Assembly: GCA_947096075.1 (NCBI GenBank)
Contig: CAMUQE010000019.1
Coordinates: 1 to 19,154, forward strand
Length of the DNA: 19,154 nucleotides
Reading direction: 5' to 3'
Source of the DNA: Veillonella parvula
GTDB lineage: Bacteria; Bacillota; Negativicutes; Veillonellales; Veillonellaceae
Shown: positions 12,225 to 19,154 of the stretch, piece by piece
Layout: every line of letters starts with the position of its first letter
Position numbering within the stretch: the first letter of the stretch is position 1
Translations under genes and position numbers: made by a program
The notes under the pieces: generated by a model
What the model saw: only the letters and a program-made list of their open reading frames with translations
Told to the model about the DNA's origin: nothing
Databases searched by the model: none

Positions 12225-12512
12225 ATGGCAGGCACAGTTAATCAAGAATTAGGTTTATTATTCCAAGGCCCTAACTATGTAATCGTGAAAAAAGGCGGCA
12301 AAGCTGGTGAAAAGGTGGAAAAACACAACCACCCTGAAGCTAATGTCATTTTTACAGTTGTAAAAGGTAAAGTACAAGTGTTCCTTAACGAAACGGAAGA
12401 ACATGTACTCGTACCAGGCCAAGTATTGGAATTCAATGGCGATAACTACATCCAAGCAACACTCGTAGAAGACAGCGAGTTCGTTGTAAACCTCATTCAC
12501 AAACCTGAATAA
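12225..12512 (+). CDS. Small single-domain cupin
   Basis: 95 residues, one cupin beta-barrel. Motif 1 is EKHNHPEANVIFTVVKGKV: the two histidines of H-x-H are present (His35 and His37), but the usual Glu four residues on is Asn41, although Glu39 is nearby. Motif 2 reads LVPGQVLEFNGDN and lacks the usual His. The metal site is therefore only partly conserved. Such small cupins bind a metal or small ligand; the substrate cannot be told. AGGAGG lies 8 nt before the ATG. The gene is monocistronic, with its own strong promoter and terminator, which suggests it is well expressed. Confidence 0.85.
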   Translation: MAGTVNQELGLLFQGPNYVIVKKGGKAGEKVEKHNHPEANVIFTVVKGKVQVFLNETEEHVLVPGQVLEFNGDNYIQATLVEDSEFVVNLIHKPE

Positions 12513-12518
12513 AATACC

Positions 12519-12552
12519 AAAGGACAGTTGATACAAGCAACTGTCCTTTTTA
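12519..12552 (+). terminator. Rho-independent terminator of the cupin gene
   Basis: AAAGGACAGTTG (12519-12530), loop ATACAAG, CAACTGTCCTTT (12538-12549), then a short T-run. It begins 7 nt past the stop. The symmetrical A-run on the left lets it also end minus-strand transcripts from the nitroreductase gene. Confidence 0.92.
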
Positions 12553-12675
12553 TATGGTGTATGTATTAAAAAGAAATAATATAGTTATTAGGTTTTATAT
12601 AGCTATTTAGTGGTTCAGTTATATCCATAGTTATTAAATCCCCACAAGATAATACATAATCTAAAGAGTATTCTT

Positions 12676-13197
12676 TTAAAAGGAGTTATAAGTTGTAAAT
12701 TCCCCCACATCAAAGCGTTTCGTATGACCCGGCGCAGGAGCACAATCCGGATGCGGATATCCTATTGGAAAGATGGCTACAGGAATGATATTGTCAGGCA
12801 AGTTATATGCCTTGCGTACTTTAGCAGGATCAAAGTGAGCAATCCACGTTGTGCCTAAACCGATATCGGCAACGGTAAACATAATATGAGAGCCTACAAT
12901 GCTAGCATCTACAACACCCATATCCGCATCATCGTATTCACGTTTCCAGCTCACCGTATTATCGTAACAAACAATGATTGCCAACGGTGCATTAAAGTGA
13001 CCATTTGTGCAGCCTTTTAGTTTGTTTAAGCTCTCTTCAGAATTTAATACAAGCAGTCTTTGCGGCTGGTAGTTATGAGCCGTAGGTGCTAATCTAGCTA
13101 CTTCTAACAAAATATCTACCTTCTCTTGCTCCACTGGTCGAGTATCGAATTTTCGAATCGAATACCGTTCTGTGGCTAATGCTTTAAATTCTTTCAT
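12676..13197 (-). CDS. Nitroreductase family FMN protein
   Basis: 173 residues, typical for a compact nitroreductase. The N-terminal FMN phosphate-binding motif is ERYSIRKFDTRPV (10-22), followed by ARLAPTAHNYQPQRLLVL (34-51), the central VVDASIVGSHIMFTVADIGLGTTWIAHFD (95-123) with the GLGTTW flavin loop, and PVAIFPIGYP (139-148). These enzymes use NAD(P)H to reduce nitro compounds, quinones or flavins as homodimers in the cytoplasm; the natural substrate is unknown. GGAG lies 9 nt upstream of the ATG. It is convergent with the cupin gene and probably monocistronic, since the terminator at 13267-13294 separates it from the upstream ompH gene. Confidence 0.93.
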   Translation of the reverse strand: MKEFKALATERYSIRKFDTRPVEQEKVDILLEVARLAPTAHNYQPQRLLVLNSEESLNKLKGCTNGHFNAPLAIIVCYDNTVSWKREYDDADMGVVDASIVGSHIMFTVADIGLGTTWIAHFDPAKVRKAYNLPDNIIPVAIFPIGYPHPDCAPAPGHTKRFDVGEFTTYNSF

Positions 13198-13266
13198 TAA
13201 ATCTCACTCCTTTATCGGATTTATCAAAATATATTTTAAACAGTAAGTATCCCATACAATAAACTA

Positions 13267-13300
13267 CCCCCTATCTGATTACTCAGTTAGGGGGGTTTTG
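13267..13300 (-). terminator. Terminator of the ompH-like gene
   Basis: CCCCCTA (13267-13273) pairs with TAGGGGG (13288-13294), with an inner CTGA/TCAG pair. It lies 12 nt past the ompH stop. The tract after the stem is moderate on the minus strand (TAGTTTATTG) and stronger on the plus strand (TTTTG). Confidence 0.75.
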
Positions 13301-13306
13301 TGCTTA

Positions 13307-13765
13307 TTATTTTTTAAGACGGCTAATTACTTCGTTAGTAATGTTTTCGATTTTGCTGTTTGCGTCAGCAGCACGAATTGTGTATGGATCATCCAATATT
13401 ACGTCCATTTGTTTTTCAACACGGATAGCTTCAACAGTGTTATGAATTGCTTGCATCATAGGTTGAGCAATTTTATTGATTTCTTCGTTTTCTTTTTGAA
13501 GCAATGGAGCTACAGTTTTGTTGAATTCTGCTTCTGCTTGTGCAGAGTCTTTAATCTTTTCAATTTCTTGTACTTTTTTTTCGATTTGTGGACGGTATTG
13601 AGCGTCTACTTGTTGCATTTTCATATCTAATGCACCATAGCCAGGGTAGCTATTTACTACTTGGCTCATATTTACTAAGCCAATGTTAGCAGCACTTGCT
13701 ACTGCAGCAGTAGCAGACATAGCACCAACGATAGCTAAGGTAGTCAATTTTTTAGATAATTTCAT
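13307..13765 (-). CDS. OmpH/Skp family periplasmic chaperone
   Basis: 152 residues from ATG 13765, with GAGGAGG 7 nt upstream. A start at 13801 would bury the signal peptide and has no such site. The signal peptide is MKLSKKLTTLAIVGAMSATA with cleavage after ASA. The mature protein starts ANIGLVNMSQVVNSYPGYG, the usual OmpH opening (I-x-x-V-D-x-x-x-V), and continues as long charged helices (EKKVQEIEKIKDSAQAE) forming the coiled-coil tentacles, then returns to the small beta core with MDVILDDPYTIRAAD. Skp-type trimers hold outer-membrane proteins soluble in the periplasm, so its presence argues for a diderm cell. It is not beside bamA or lpx genes here, so it may be an extra paralogue. TTGTGAAAG lies 77 nt upstream. 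Confidence 0.92.
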   Translation of the reverse strand: MKLSKKLTTLAIVGAMSATAAVASAANIGLVNMSQVVNSYPGYGALDMKMQQVDAQYRPQIEKKVQEIEKIKDSAQAEAEFNKTVAPLLQKENEEINKIAQPMMQAIHNTVEAIRVEKQMDVILDDPYTIRAADANSKIENITNEVISRLKK

Positions 13766-13918
13766 CTGAAATCCTCCTCGATTAAAAGTGTCACTATACA
13801 ATCCAATAGTGTACTATTTTTACTATAACAAATCTTGCTAACTTTCACAAGACTATGATAAATAGCATAATAAAGACCTATGAACTACTTATGAAAGTTA
13901 TGAGAACTTAAAATAATA

Positions 13919-13983
13919 CCCACAAGCATACTCTGAGACCCTTAAAGCAGTCGATACAGACATATTCAGAACACACATGTGGG
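13919..13983 (-). terminator. Possible structured terminator of ytfJ
   Basis: CCCACA (13919-13924) and TGTGGG (13978-13983) form outer arms, with an inner TTCTGA/TCAGAG pairing on the minus strand, which then continues into TATTATTTT. It is about 60 nt past the ytfJ stop. The loop is long and the stem short, so this is tentative. Confidence 0.35.
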
Positions 13984-14045
13984 CATTTCGGCTTTCACCA
14001 ATTATTTATAATTTATCATCAAATAATGGTTTATTATTCACTGAA

Positions 14046-14423
14046 TTATTGTTCATCATTTAAATAGATGTATTTATCGGATTTCAATTTAGATACAAGA
14101 TCAGGCACCAACCCGATAAGACGATCAAAGCTGCTGCTGTAAGGGTTGCCCTTAATGTTGAACAATTCGATGCGGTCACCTTTAATAACAAGGATTGCAC
14201 TTGGTTCCATTTTGGCACCACCGCCACCGCCACCACATTCTTGATTTTTATTAGCTGTACTATGGTTCGTACCAGTACCAAAACCAAAGGTTACGTCAAC
14301 GAATGGAACGAGCGTGGTATCGCCGATTTGCACAGCTTCACCAACTACAGTTTCCACTTTAATCATATTTTTGAATTTCTCGAATAGGACTTCCAAATTC
14401 TCTTTTACATTACTGTTCTCCAT
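14046..14423 (-). CDS. ytfJ: YtfJ/GerW family protein
   Basis: 125 residues from ATG 14423 (7 nt from GGAGG); the GTG at 14426 is only 4 nt away. The pattern is typical of YtfJ: NLEVLFEKFKNMIKVETVVGEAVQIGD, then TLVPFVDVTFGFGTG, a glycine run after Cys64 (GGGGGGAKMEPSA) and a conserved end (AILVIKGDRIEL, RLIGLVPDLVSKL). In spore formers YtfJ/GerW is made during sporulation and linked to germination; its biochemical role is unknown. Non-sporulating relatives keep it, implying a general envelope or redox role. It follows the DUF2953 gene by 77 nt, matching the ytfI-ytfJ order known in Bacillus. TTGTGAAAG lies 18 nt before the start. Confidence 0.9.
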   Translation of the reverse strand: MENSNVKENLEVLFEKFKNMIKVETVVGEAVQIGDTTLVPFVDVTFGFGTGTNHSTANKNQECGGGGGGAKMEPSAILVIKGDRIELFNIKGNPYSSSFDRLIGLVPDLVSKLKSDKYIYLNDEQ

Positions 14424-14500
14424 CACAGTACCTCCGCTTTTTGTGAAAGTATCATAGCTATAATAATACAGCTCATATACTCAATTGACTTAATATATCC

Positions 14501-15634
14501 TTACGCTGTTTGGCCTTGTGCGGCTTTTAGCTTTTCTAGTTGCTTTGCTTCCTTCCGTTTAACCCAGAAGACACGAGCACTTTCACCCAATAGGGAACGC
14601 ATAGGTTTAGATACCAAAAATCTAGTACCATACCACGCCAATACGGCAAGAATCATACGACCTTTGATATAACCACTGCCTTCAGCTACCCAGTTCACAT
14701 AATCTATCTCAATAGACTCTGCTTGCTCAGGCCAAATGCTATACAACATAGATGCAATAAGCCCCATCCGATACGGATCGCCAATACCAAATCGGCCCTC
14801 TATAACCATATCACGTGGTTTAGAGTGGTTATAGCATCGTTTCGACACAAGGAATATCTGACGCCACAACTCTGTATTTCTCAAGTGTTTCATGAACCAG
14901 AATGTAGGAATTTCAGACTTGAATGATGCTACCGGATCATTAGGATCAGGCTTTCCAAAACGTTGTTTCACAGTCGTTTTAATATCATTTACCTTCGTAA
15001 ATACCTTTTCCTTGATAGATCCGTCACTATTAAAAGTAACACGACTTACTACTTCATCATCATCTTGAATGTGAGCCGTTGGATCTTGTTGAATCGAGTC
15101 ATACCGATCAGCACGAGCTTGTGCATCCATATCCTTAGATTCCGCATCAGGTCGTTCAATACGTTCCTCTTGATTAGGTGAGCTACCCGCTCCTGGTGAT
15201 TCATCATCACCAAAGGTTGCACTAGAACCTTGAGAGCTCTTCAAGTCATCAAAGCTTGTGCCGCTGGAGCTTGTAGTTGGATCTTGTCCGCCTCCTTGCA
15301 TAACCTTTGCAAAGGCTTCTGCCATGTCGCCATCATCGTCCATTACCTTTTGATATTCTTCATCTACACGATTTTCAAGCCATTGTTCATAATCTTTCAC
15401 AGGACCGATCTTAAGTACACCTAAAACGTATAATTCCTTAAAAAATGGTTTATTTTGAATGTACGCTAAGTGGAGTGAAAATACGCGCCACAGCCATTTG
15501 ATGCGCAGCTCACCACGATATGGCGTCCGTCCATCAATTTCGATGCTATATGTGATTGGTGCCAGTAGGATAGTCAAGATGAGTGCTACAATAATGGCCA
15601 CAATAACGAGGCCCACAATAGCCACTGTACTCAA
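14501..15634 (-). CDS. DUF2953 (YtfI-like) membrane protein with acidic insert
   Basis: About 377 residues. The start is probably TTG at 15634, 8 nt after AAGGAGG; GTG 15643 overlaps and ATG 15640 is too near the ribosome binding site. The N-terminal membrane segment spans roughly residues 1-27 (VAIVGLVIVAIIVALILTIL). A short conserved stretch follows (YSIEIDGRTPYRGELRIKWL). Next is a low-complexity acidic/serine region of about 100 residues (SSSGTSFDD to DAQARADRYD), likely disordered. The conserved C-terminal half includes RNTELWRQIF, MVIEGRFGIGDPYRMGLIASML and EIDYVNWVAEGSGYIKGR, the DUF2953 signature region. It lies between cobO (29 nt upstream) and ytfJ. Function unknown; the pairing with YtfJ is conserved in Firmicutes. 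Confidence 0.85.
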   Translation of the reverse strand: MSTVAIVGLVIVAIIVALILTILLAPITYSIEIDGRTPYRGELRIKWLWRVFSLHLAYIQNKPFFKELYVLGVLKIGPVKDYEQWLENRVDEEYQKVMDDDGDMAEAFAKVMQGGGQDPTTSSSGTSFDDLKSSQGSSATFGDDESPGAGSSPNQEERIERPDAESKDMDAQARADRYDSIQQDPTAHIQDDDEVVSRVTFNSDGSIKEKVFTKVNDIKTTVKQRFGKPDPNDPVASFKSEIPTFWFMKHLRNTELWRQIFLVSKRCYNHSKPRDMVIEGRFGIGDPYRMGLIASMLYSIWPEQAESIEIDYVNWVAEGSGYIKGRMILAVLAWYGTRFLVSKPMRSLLGESARVFWVKRKEAKQLEKLKAAQGQTA

Positions 15635-15663
15635 CCACATCACCTCCTTAGGTGTTCCTATGA

Positions 15664-16242
15664 TTAGTTTTCAATACCTTTTCGAGCCATTACACCTTGT
15701 AGGTAGTAATGTTTAATCTCTTTCATCTCCGTTACGAGATCTGCCTCATCAATTAATTCTTGAGGAGCCCCACGGCCCGTAAATACGAGTTCCGTTTCTG
15801 GATGACGAGCATCGAGTAAAGCTTTAGTTTTATCCCATGTAATGAGTTCAAAGAAGAGAGCCATATTGTACTCATCAAGTACAACGAGATCGTACTCACC
15901 ACTGCTAATCGCAGCGAGTGCATGTTCATAGCCTTTTTCAATGAGAGCTACATAATCCTTCGGAGGATTACCAGACTCAAAGACAACGACTTCATCACCC
16001 CATTTAGCAAGTTCATCCTTACTCTTCATCCCTTCTTTGATGATAAAGAATGGCTTGCCCACAGTTTCTAACGTTAAATTTGTTAAGGTAGGTAAAATAG
16101 TATGTTCACTATATACTTTAGATTTCATAAATTGTAAGAAGAGGACTTTCTTGCCAGCACCGATGGCACGAATAGCTAGGCCAATTGCGGCAGTCGTTTT
16201 GCCCTTGCCTTCACCGGTATAAACTTGTACATAGGCCTTCAT
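15664..16242 (-). CDS. cobO: Cob(I)yrinic acid a,c-diamide adenosyltransferase
   Basis: 192 residues from ATG 16242, with GGAGG 7 nt upstream; the ATG at 16260 lacks this. It transfers adenosine from ATP to the cobalt of reduced corrinoids, making adenosylcobalamin precursors. Visible motifs: P-loop TGEGKGKTTA (9-18), Walker-B-like LVVLDEYN (119-126), FTGRGAP (154-160) and the CobO/BtuR C-terminal signature DLVTEMKEIKHYYLQGVMARKGIE (168-191). Length is normal for the family. It heads a probable cobO-DUF2953-ytfJ operon. Anaerobic propionate-forming bacteria need adenosylcobalamin for methylmalonyl-CoA mutase, which would fit Veillonella. Confidence 0.96.
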   Translation of the reverse strand: MKAYVQVYTGEGKGKTTAAIGLAIRAIGAGKKVLFLQFMKSKVYSEHTILPTLTNLTLETVGKPFFIIKEGMKSKDELAKWGDEVVVFESGNPPKDYVALIEKGYEHALAAISSGEYDLVVLDEYNMALFFELITWDKTKALLDARHPETELVFTGRGAPQELIDEADLVTEMKEIKHYYLQGVMARKGIEN

Positions 16243-16300
16243 AGATATACCTCCGTTCATATACTTTTATTTTACAATATATATATACAAAAAGAAAGAA

Positions 16301-16345
16301 AAAGAACTTGTTATAAGCGCATGTGCACGCATAACAAGTTCTTTT
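16301..16345 (-). terminator. Terminator of the DUF4446-M23 operon
   Basis: AAAGAACTTGTTAT (16301-16314) pairs perfectly with ATAACAAGTTCTTT (16331-16344), with an inner GCG/CGC pair. The minus strand continues into a T-rich tract (TTTTTCTTTCTTTTTG). It lies 70 nt past the M23 gene stop and separates it from cobO. Confidence 0.9.
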
Positions 16346-16414
16346 CATATGTATTGTATTTAATTTTGAGTATATAGTATTTGATTTACGTGTACCACAA
16401 TTGATTTTGCGTAT

Positions 16415-17371
16415 CTAATTGCTAATTGGTAAGAAAATCATAGGATCTACAGGTGTATTGTTGAGGCGTACCTCGTAGTGAACGTGGGCACCCGTACTTT
16501 TACCAGTACTACCCATCAAAGCTATGGTTTGACCTTGTTTCACGCTCATCCCTACTGTTACCAATACGGCACTATTATGGCCATAACGGGTAACAAATCC
16601 ATTGCCATGATCGATTTCAACGAGGTTACCATAACCGCCGCTTGTATACCCTGCAAAGGTTACCACCCCTGCCGCAGTAGCTACGATTTGGGAACCATAG
16701 TCATCGGCAATATCGATGCCTTCATGGAATGCACCAATAGCACCCGTAACTGGATCAACACGGCTACCAAATGGAGATGTAATAACACCCTTACTCGGCC
16801 AAATACTAGGTGTCGTACTATTCACAGCACCACCAGAACCAGCGGAGAAGTTGATGGATTGTAATGCCATCAAATCTTGTGCGCCACCATCACGAAGAAT
16901 ATTGCGCATCGTATAGAAGCTAACAAGCAATTTTTGTGCTTCCTTATCCATTTTGGACAGTCGAGCCGATAATTGTGCCGCTGTTAACGTCTGTACTTCG
17001 CTATTATCAGCGGCTTCTTGCTTTGGGTCGCTACCATCCCCGCCACCTTGAGCTGGTGTACCAGATTCAGCACCCTTTAACATTTGCTTATTCTCTTCAC
17101 TAATTTGATTTAAGTTTTGAATTTTCTTATCCAGAACCTCTGTTTTTTGTTGTAACAATTTCAACTGTTCCGATTGCAATTGCGTTTGTTGTCGTAATTG
17201 CACAACCTCAGCCTGACGCACGATGCCCCAAATACCGAGTACCAATGCCAAGACCAATACTACAGAACCAATAATGGCAACGAGTTTCGCTTGTTTGGTA
17301 GTTAATGTCAATATGCAGTTGTCACCATTTCTTTCAACTTTGTTTGAAATGAATGCCGGTAATTTCAACAT
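16415..17371 (-). CDS. M23 family peptidase, membrane-anchored, coiled-coil
   Basis: 318 residues. A cytoplasmic N-terminus (1-29) is followed by one membrane segment (30-50, VAIIGSVVLVLALVLGIWGI), a coiled coil (52-100, QLRQQTQLQSEQLKLLQQ), a Gly/Asp-rich linker (101-125), another helical stretch (128-170) and the LytM/M23 domain (190-318). The zinc ligands are complete: HEGID gives His216 and Asp220, and HVHYE gives His296/His298; RYGH has His265. It should be an active peptidoglycan endopeptidase facing the periplasm, cleaving cross-links for growth or division. The layout resembles cell-elongation/division endopeptidases such as MepM. AAGGA lies before the ATG, only 9 nt after the DUF4446 gene, so the two are co-transcribed. 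Confidence 0.95.
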   Translation of the reverse strand: MLKLPAFISNKVERNGDNCILTLTTKQAKLVAIIGSVVLVLALVLGIWGIVRQAEVVQLRQQTQLQSEQLKLLQQKTEVLDKKIQNLNQISEENKQMLKGAESGTPAQGGGDGSDPKQEAADNSEVQTLTAAQLSARLSKMDKEAQKLLVSFYTMRNILRDGGAQDLMALQSINFSAGSGGAVNSTTPSIWPSKGVITSPFGSRVDPVTGAIGAFHEGIDIADDYGSQIVATAAGVVTFAGYTSGGYGNLVEIDHGNGFVTRYGHNSAVLVTVGMSVKQGQTIALMGSTGKSTGAHVHYEVRLNNTPVDPMIFLPISN

Positions 17372-17380
17372 AAAACTTCC

Positions 17381-17902
17381 TTATTTCGAGACGATAGCGC
17401 TCGTCAACGCTTCCTCATTGGTACGCTCACCCAACGCTTCGTTCAAACTTTCTAATTCCTCTTGTGAAAGACTTACTAAACTTTTACCTTTCACAATAGG
17501 TTTACTAAAAATACGAGATTCATTACGACCGTAAATACTGGAGATACAGATGCCATTATTGTTGCCATCTAGCAAGGTAAGAGCAAAGGACAAATCATTC
17601 CCGATATTTTCAAAGGCATTATACTTAATAAAGCCAATTTTTTGTATCGTATTGCTCTGAATATTGCGGATTGCCACTTGCTCGGATAACAAGGACTCAA
17701 GGCCCTTTGCAGCATCGCGAATTTCACTAACCTCTACAGATAATTTACGTTCTAGGCTCGCACCATGCTCCCCTTGCATAAAGAAATCATATTTCTTTTT
17801 CAAGCTACCTAAACGGATGTGTAAGATTACACAATATACGAATAACACTATAACAAGAACGATGGTAACCATGCCTATCCACGGTTGAATCGATTCGAAC
17901 AT
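17381..17902 (-). CDS. DUF4446 membrane protein
   Basis: 173 residues. A membrane segment near the start (8-30, GMVTIVLVIVLFVYCVILH) is followed by a helical region (ASLERKLSVEVSEIRDAAKGLESLL) and the conserved DUF4446 core: IQKIGFIKYNAFENIGNDLSFALTLLDGNNNGICISSIYGRNESR (about 86-130), then KPIVKGKSLVSLSQEELESL. The family is widespread in Firmicutes, often near chromosome-partition genes, and has no known activity. Here it is 9 nt upstream of the M23 peptidase, suggesting a cell-envelope role. A likely promoter is TATAAT (minus strand, near 17945). TTGTGAAAG motifs lie upstream (17959-17967) and twice inside the gene (17462-17470 and, inverted, 17488-17496). Confidence 0.88.
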   Translation of the reverse strand: MFESIQPWIGMVTIVLVIVLFVYCVILHIRLGSLKKKYDFFMQGEHGASLERKLSVEVSEIRDAAKGLESLLSEQVAIRNIQSNTIQKIGFIKYNAFENIGNDLSFALTLLDGNNNGICISSIYGRNESRIFSKPIVKGKSLVSLSQEELESLNEALGERTNEEALTSAIVSK

Positions 17903-18098
17903 GTATTTTCCTTCCTATACAATCATCAAAACTCCAACAGTTAATTATACCATTCCTATTGTGAAAGTTAAATGACTGCATGCAATTTAATTTAATATAT
18001 CTAATATAGATAAACGATAGCTATATAACAATGTATATAACAAGTATGTAATGTATATCTAAATGTATGTGTTACATACATATTACATATGCTACTTA
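17903..18098. other. AT-rich intergenic region with promoter and short repeats
   Basis: Holds the DUF4446 promoter (minus-strand GGTATAATTAAC around 17942-17952). Toward hydF it has low-complexity AT repeats (AATGTATAT near 18030 and 18050) and a dyad ATGTATGT-GTT-ACATACAT (about 18063-18081) just past the hydF stop. No typical U-tract terminator was found for hydF. Confidence 0.4.
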
Positions 18099-19154
18099 TT
18101 AGCCCTCTAGTTCGTCAACAAATGGGCTTATTGCTCGTTCTAGTATACCATGTAGGGATGCTATGAGTACACCGTAATTTACGATGGGCGTACCTTGTAC
18201 AACAGCACATTCAATACGTCGCAACACCTCACGGCGTGTGAGCATACAAGCTCCACAGTGGATAATCAAATCATACTGAGATACATCCTTTGGGAATGCT
18301 CCCCCACTAGTGAATTCTAACTGTAAATCTGTATGACCTTGCTTCTTTAAAAGATTAGGTATTTTTACAGTCCCAATATCATCGCATTGACGACGATGTG
18401 TACAACCTTCACTGATAAGCACCTTGGAGCCAGCTTTCAAATTTTTAATAGCCTTAACACCAGTTACTAAATCCTGTAATTTCCCCTTGAACCGTGCCAT
18501 CAAAATAGAAAAGGACGTCAATGGAATCGAATCGGGGGTCAACTCATCAACCCGATCAAATGCTTGGGAGTCACAGATTACCATTTTAGGTGGATTCTTA
18601 AGAGAGTGAATCATAGCCGGTAATTCTTCTGTTTGACAAACTAATGCTAAGCCTTTGTGATCGAGAATTTCTCGGATAGTCTGTACCTGTGGCAAAATAA
18701 GTCGCCCCTTTGGTGCAGCACTATCGATAGGACATACAAGAATAATTGTATCCCCCTCTTCAACTAAACCTTGTAAAAGAGTTTGCTCCCCTTCTACATC
18801 AAGTGGTGTTACCCCCCCGAGTAAATCAAGCAACTCTAAGCGCTTAGCATCAGATGTGAAGTCAGCAGAACCAATAACAGTAGCTAAGTCTGATAAGCCT
18901 GTATGGGCAGCTATATAGCCCTCCCCCACTATAACTTTTCCGACAATATCTTTAGAATCATCTAAATTGTTTGTAATCTTACTTATATTGTCTACGGATT
19001 CTTTTATAGTTCCTTTAGACTTTACTATATTCTCTTTAAGCTCATCTATATCATTTTTATATAAATGCTTATCGAATTTAGTCGAATTAATTTCATTTAT
19101 AAAAAGCGCGATAGGTACATTATTTTGTTTTAAAAGACCTAACCAATGCATATC
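18099..19154 (-). CDS. hydF: [FeFe] hydrogenase maturation GTPase HydF (partial, N-terminus outside window)
   Basis: About 350 residues visible; the frame stays open to the window edge, so the GTPase P-loop lies outside. HydF is the scaffold on which the 2Fe subcluster is built by HydE/HydG and passed to apo-hydrogenase. The dimerisation domain is clear: CPIDSAAPKGRLILPQVQTIRE (140-161), DSQAFDRV and PLTSFSILMARFKG (210-223). So is the cluster domain: EGCTHRRQCDDIGTVKIPN (248-266), then HCGACM (298-303). This gives the C-x-H-x45-HC-x2-C cluster-binding pattern (Cys250, His252, His298, Cys299, Cys302). Oddities: the guanine-specificity motif NKxD reads NEIN (19-22), no clear SA motif follows, and about 70-80 extra residues (about 44-125), AT-rich at the DNA level, separate it from the dimer domain. 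The hydrogenase it would serve is at 1645-3075. Confidence 0.93.
   Translation of the reverse strand, partial: DMHWLGLLKQNNVPIALFINEINSTKFDKHLYKNDIDELKENIVKSKGTIKESVDNISKITNNLDDSKDIVGKVIVGEGYIAAHTGLSDLATVIGSADFTSDAKRLELLDLLGGVTPLDVEGEQTLLQGLVEEGDTIILVCPIDSAAPKGRLILPQVQTIREILDHKGLALVCQTEELPAMIHSLKNPPKMVICDSQAFDRVDELTPDSIPLTSFSILMARFKGKLQDLVTGVKAIKNLKAGSKVLISEGCTHRRQCDDIGTVKIPNLLKKQGHTDLQLEFTSGGAFPKDVSQYDLIIHCGACMLTRREVLRRIECAVVQGTPIVNYGVLIASLHGILERAISPFVDELEG

Noticed and set aside
18028..18085. Tandem repeats of AATGTATAT type
   Set aside because: Only two or three imperfect units in a low-complexity AT-rich spacer; not a clear repeat array.

Overview
The window reads as chromosomal DNA of a strictly anaerobic diderm Firmicute (Negativicutes), most likely Veillonella or a close relative. 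This is an inference from gene content. An [FeFe] hydrogenase and its maturase HydF indicate anaerobic H2 metabolism. A periplasmic OmpH/Skp chaperone implies an outer membrane, while YtfJ, DUF2953 and DUF4446 are typical Firmicute families. The DNA is AT-rich, Shine-Dalgarno sites are strong (GGAGG), and several starts are non-ATG. No rRNA, tRNA, CRISPR array, transposase or phage gene is visible.

Layout: nearly everything is on the minus strand. From left to right: a GH3-fold lipoprotein that has lost most catalytic motifs (83-1231), with a possible 25-codon ORF just upstream; a two-[4Fe4S]-cluster [FeFe] hydrogenase (1645-3075) with a structured 3' UTR; a cluster of small secreted proteins of the surface-adhesin E type (3508-3882 and 4430-4801) with a truncated third copy between them (3929-4066); gyrA (4881-7349), which carries Arg at the main quinolone-resistance position; an unrecognised lipoprotein (7520-8326); and an SfsA-DUF123 fusion (8697-9857). 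The only plus-strand block follows: a siroheme sulfite/nitrite reductase-like protein fused to DUF1858, an unrecognised partner gene 1 nt downstream, and a small cupin. The minus strand then resumes with a nitroreductase, OmpH, the cobO-DUF2953-ytfJ operon, a DUF4446-M23 peptidase pair, and the C-terminal part of HydF, which runs off the right edge.

The most unusual structure is a pair of long nested palindromes, 4244-4436 and 8483-8696. Each abuts or overlaps the stop codon of a minus-strand gene and each is about 200 bp. Their arms are unrelated in sequence, but the apices share an 18-nt core (GACTTAG-TC-CT-TGGA; 15 of 18 identical) in the same place. This looks like one class of structured 3'-UTR RNA or miniature element that I cannot name. 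A second RNA candidate is the folded leader (about 10036-10165) in front of the siroheme reductase operon.

Functional themes: H2 turnover (hydA and hydF, unlinked here), sulfur/nitrogen oxyanion reduction (siroheme-DUF1858 operon), cobalamin adenosylation (cobO), envelope biogenesis (OmpH, M23, lipoproteins, small secreted proteins) and DNA topology (gyrA). A 9-mer, TTGTGAAAG, occurs seven times, three of them upstream of ompH, ytfJ and the DUF4446 gene, and may be a shared regulatory site.
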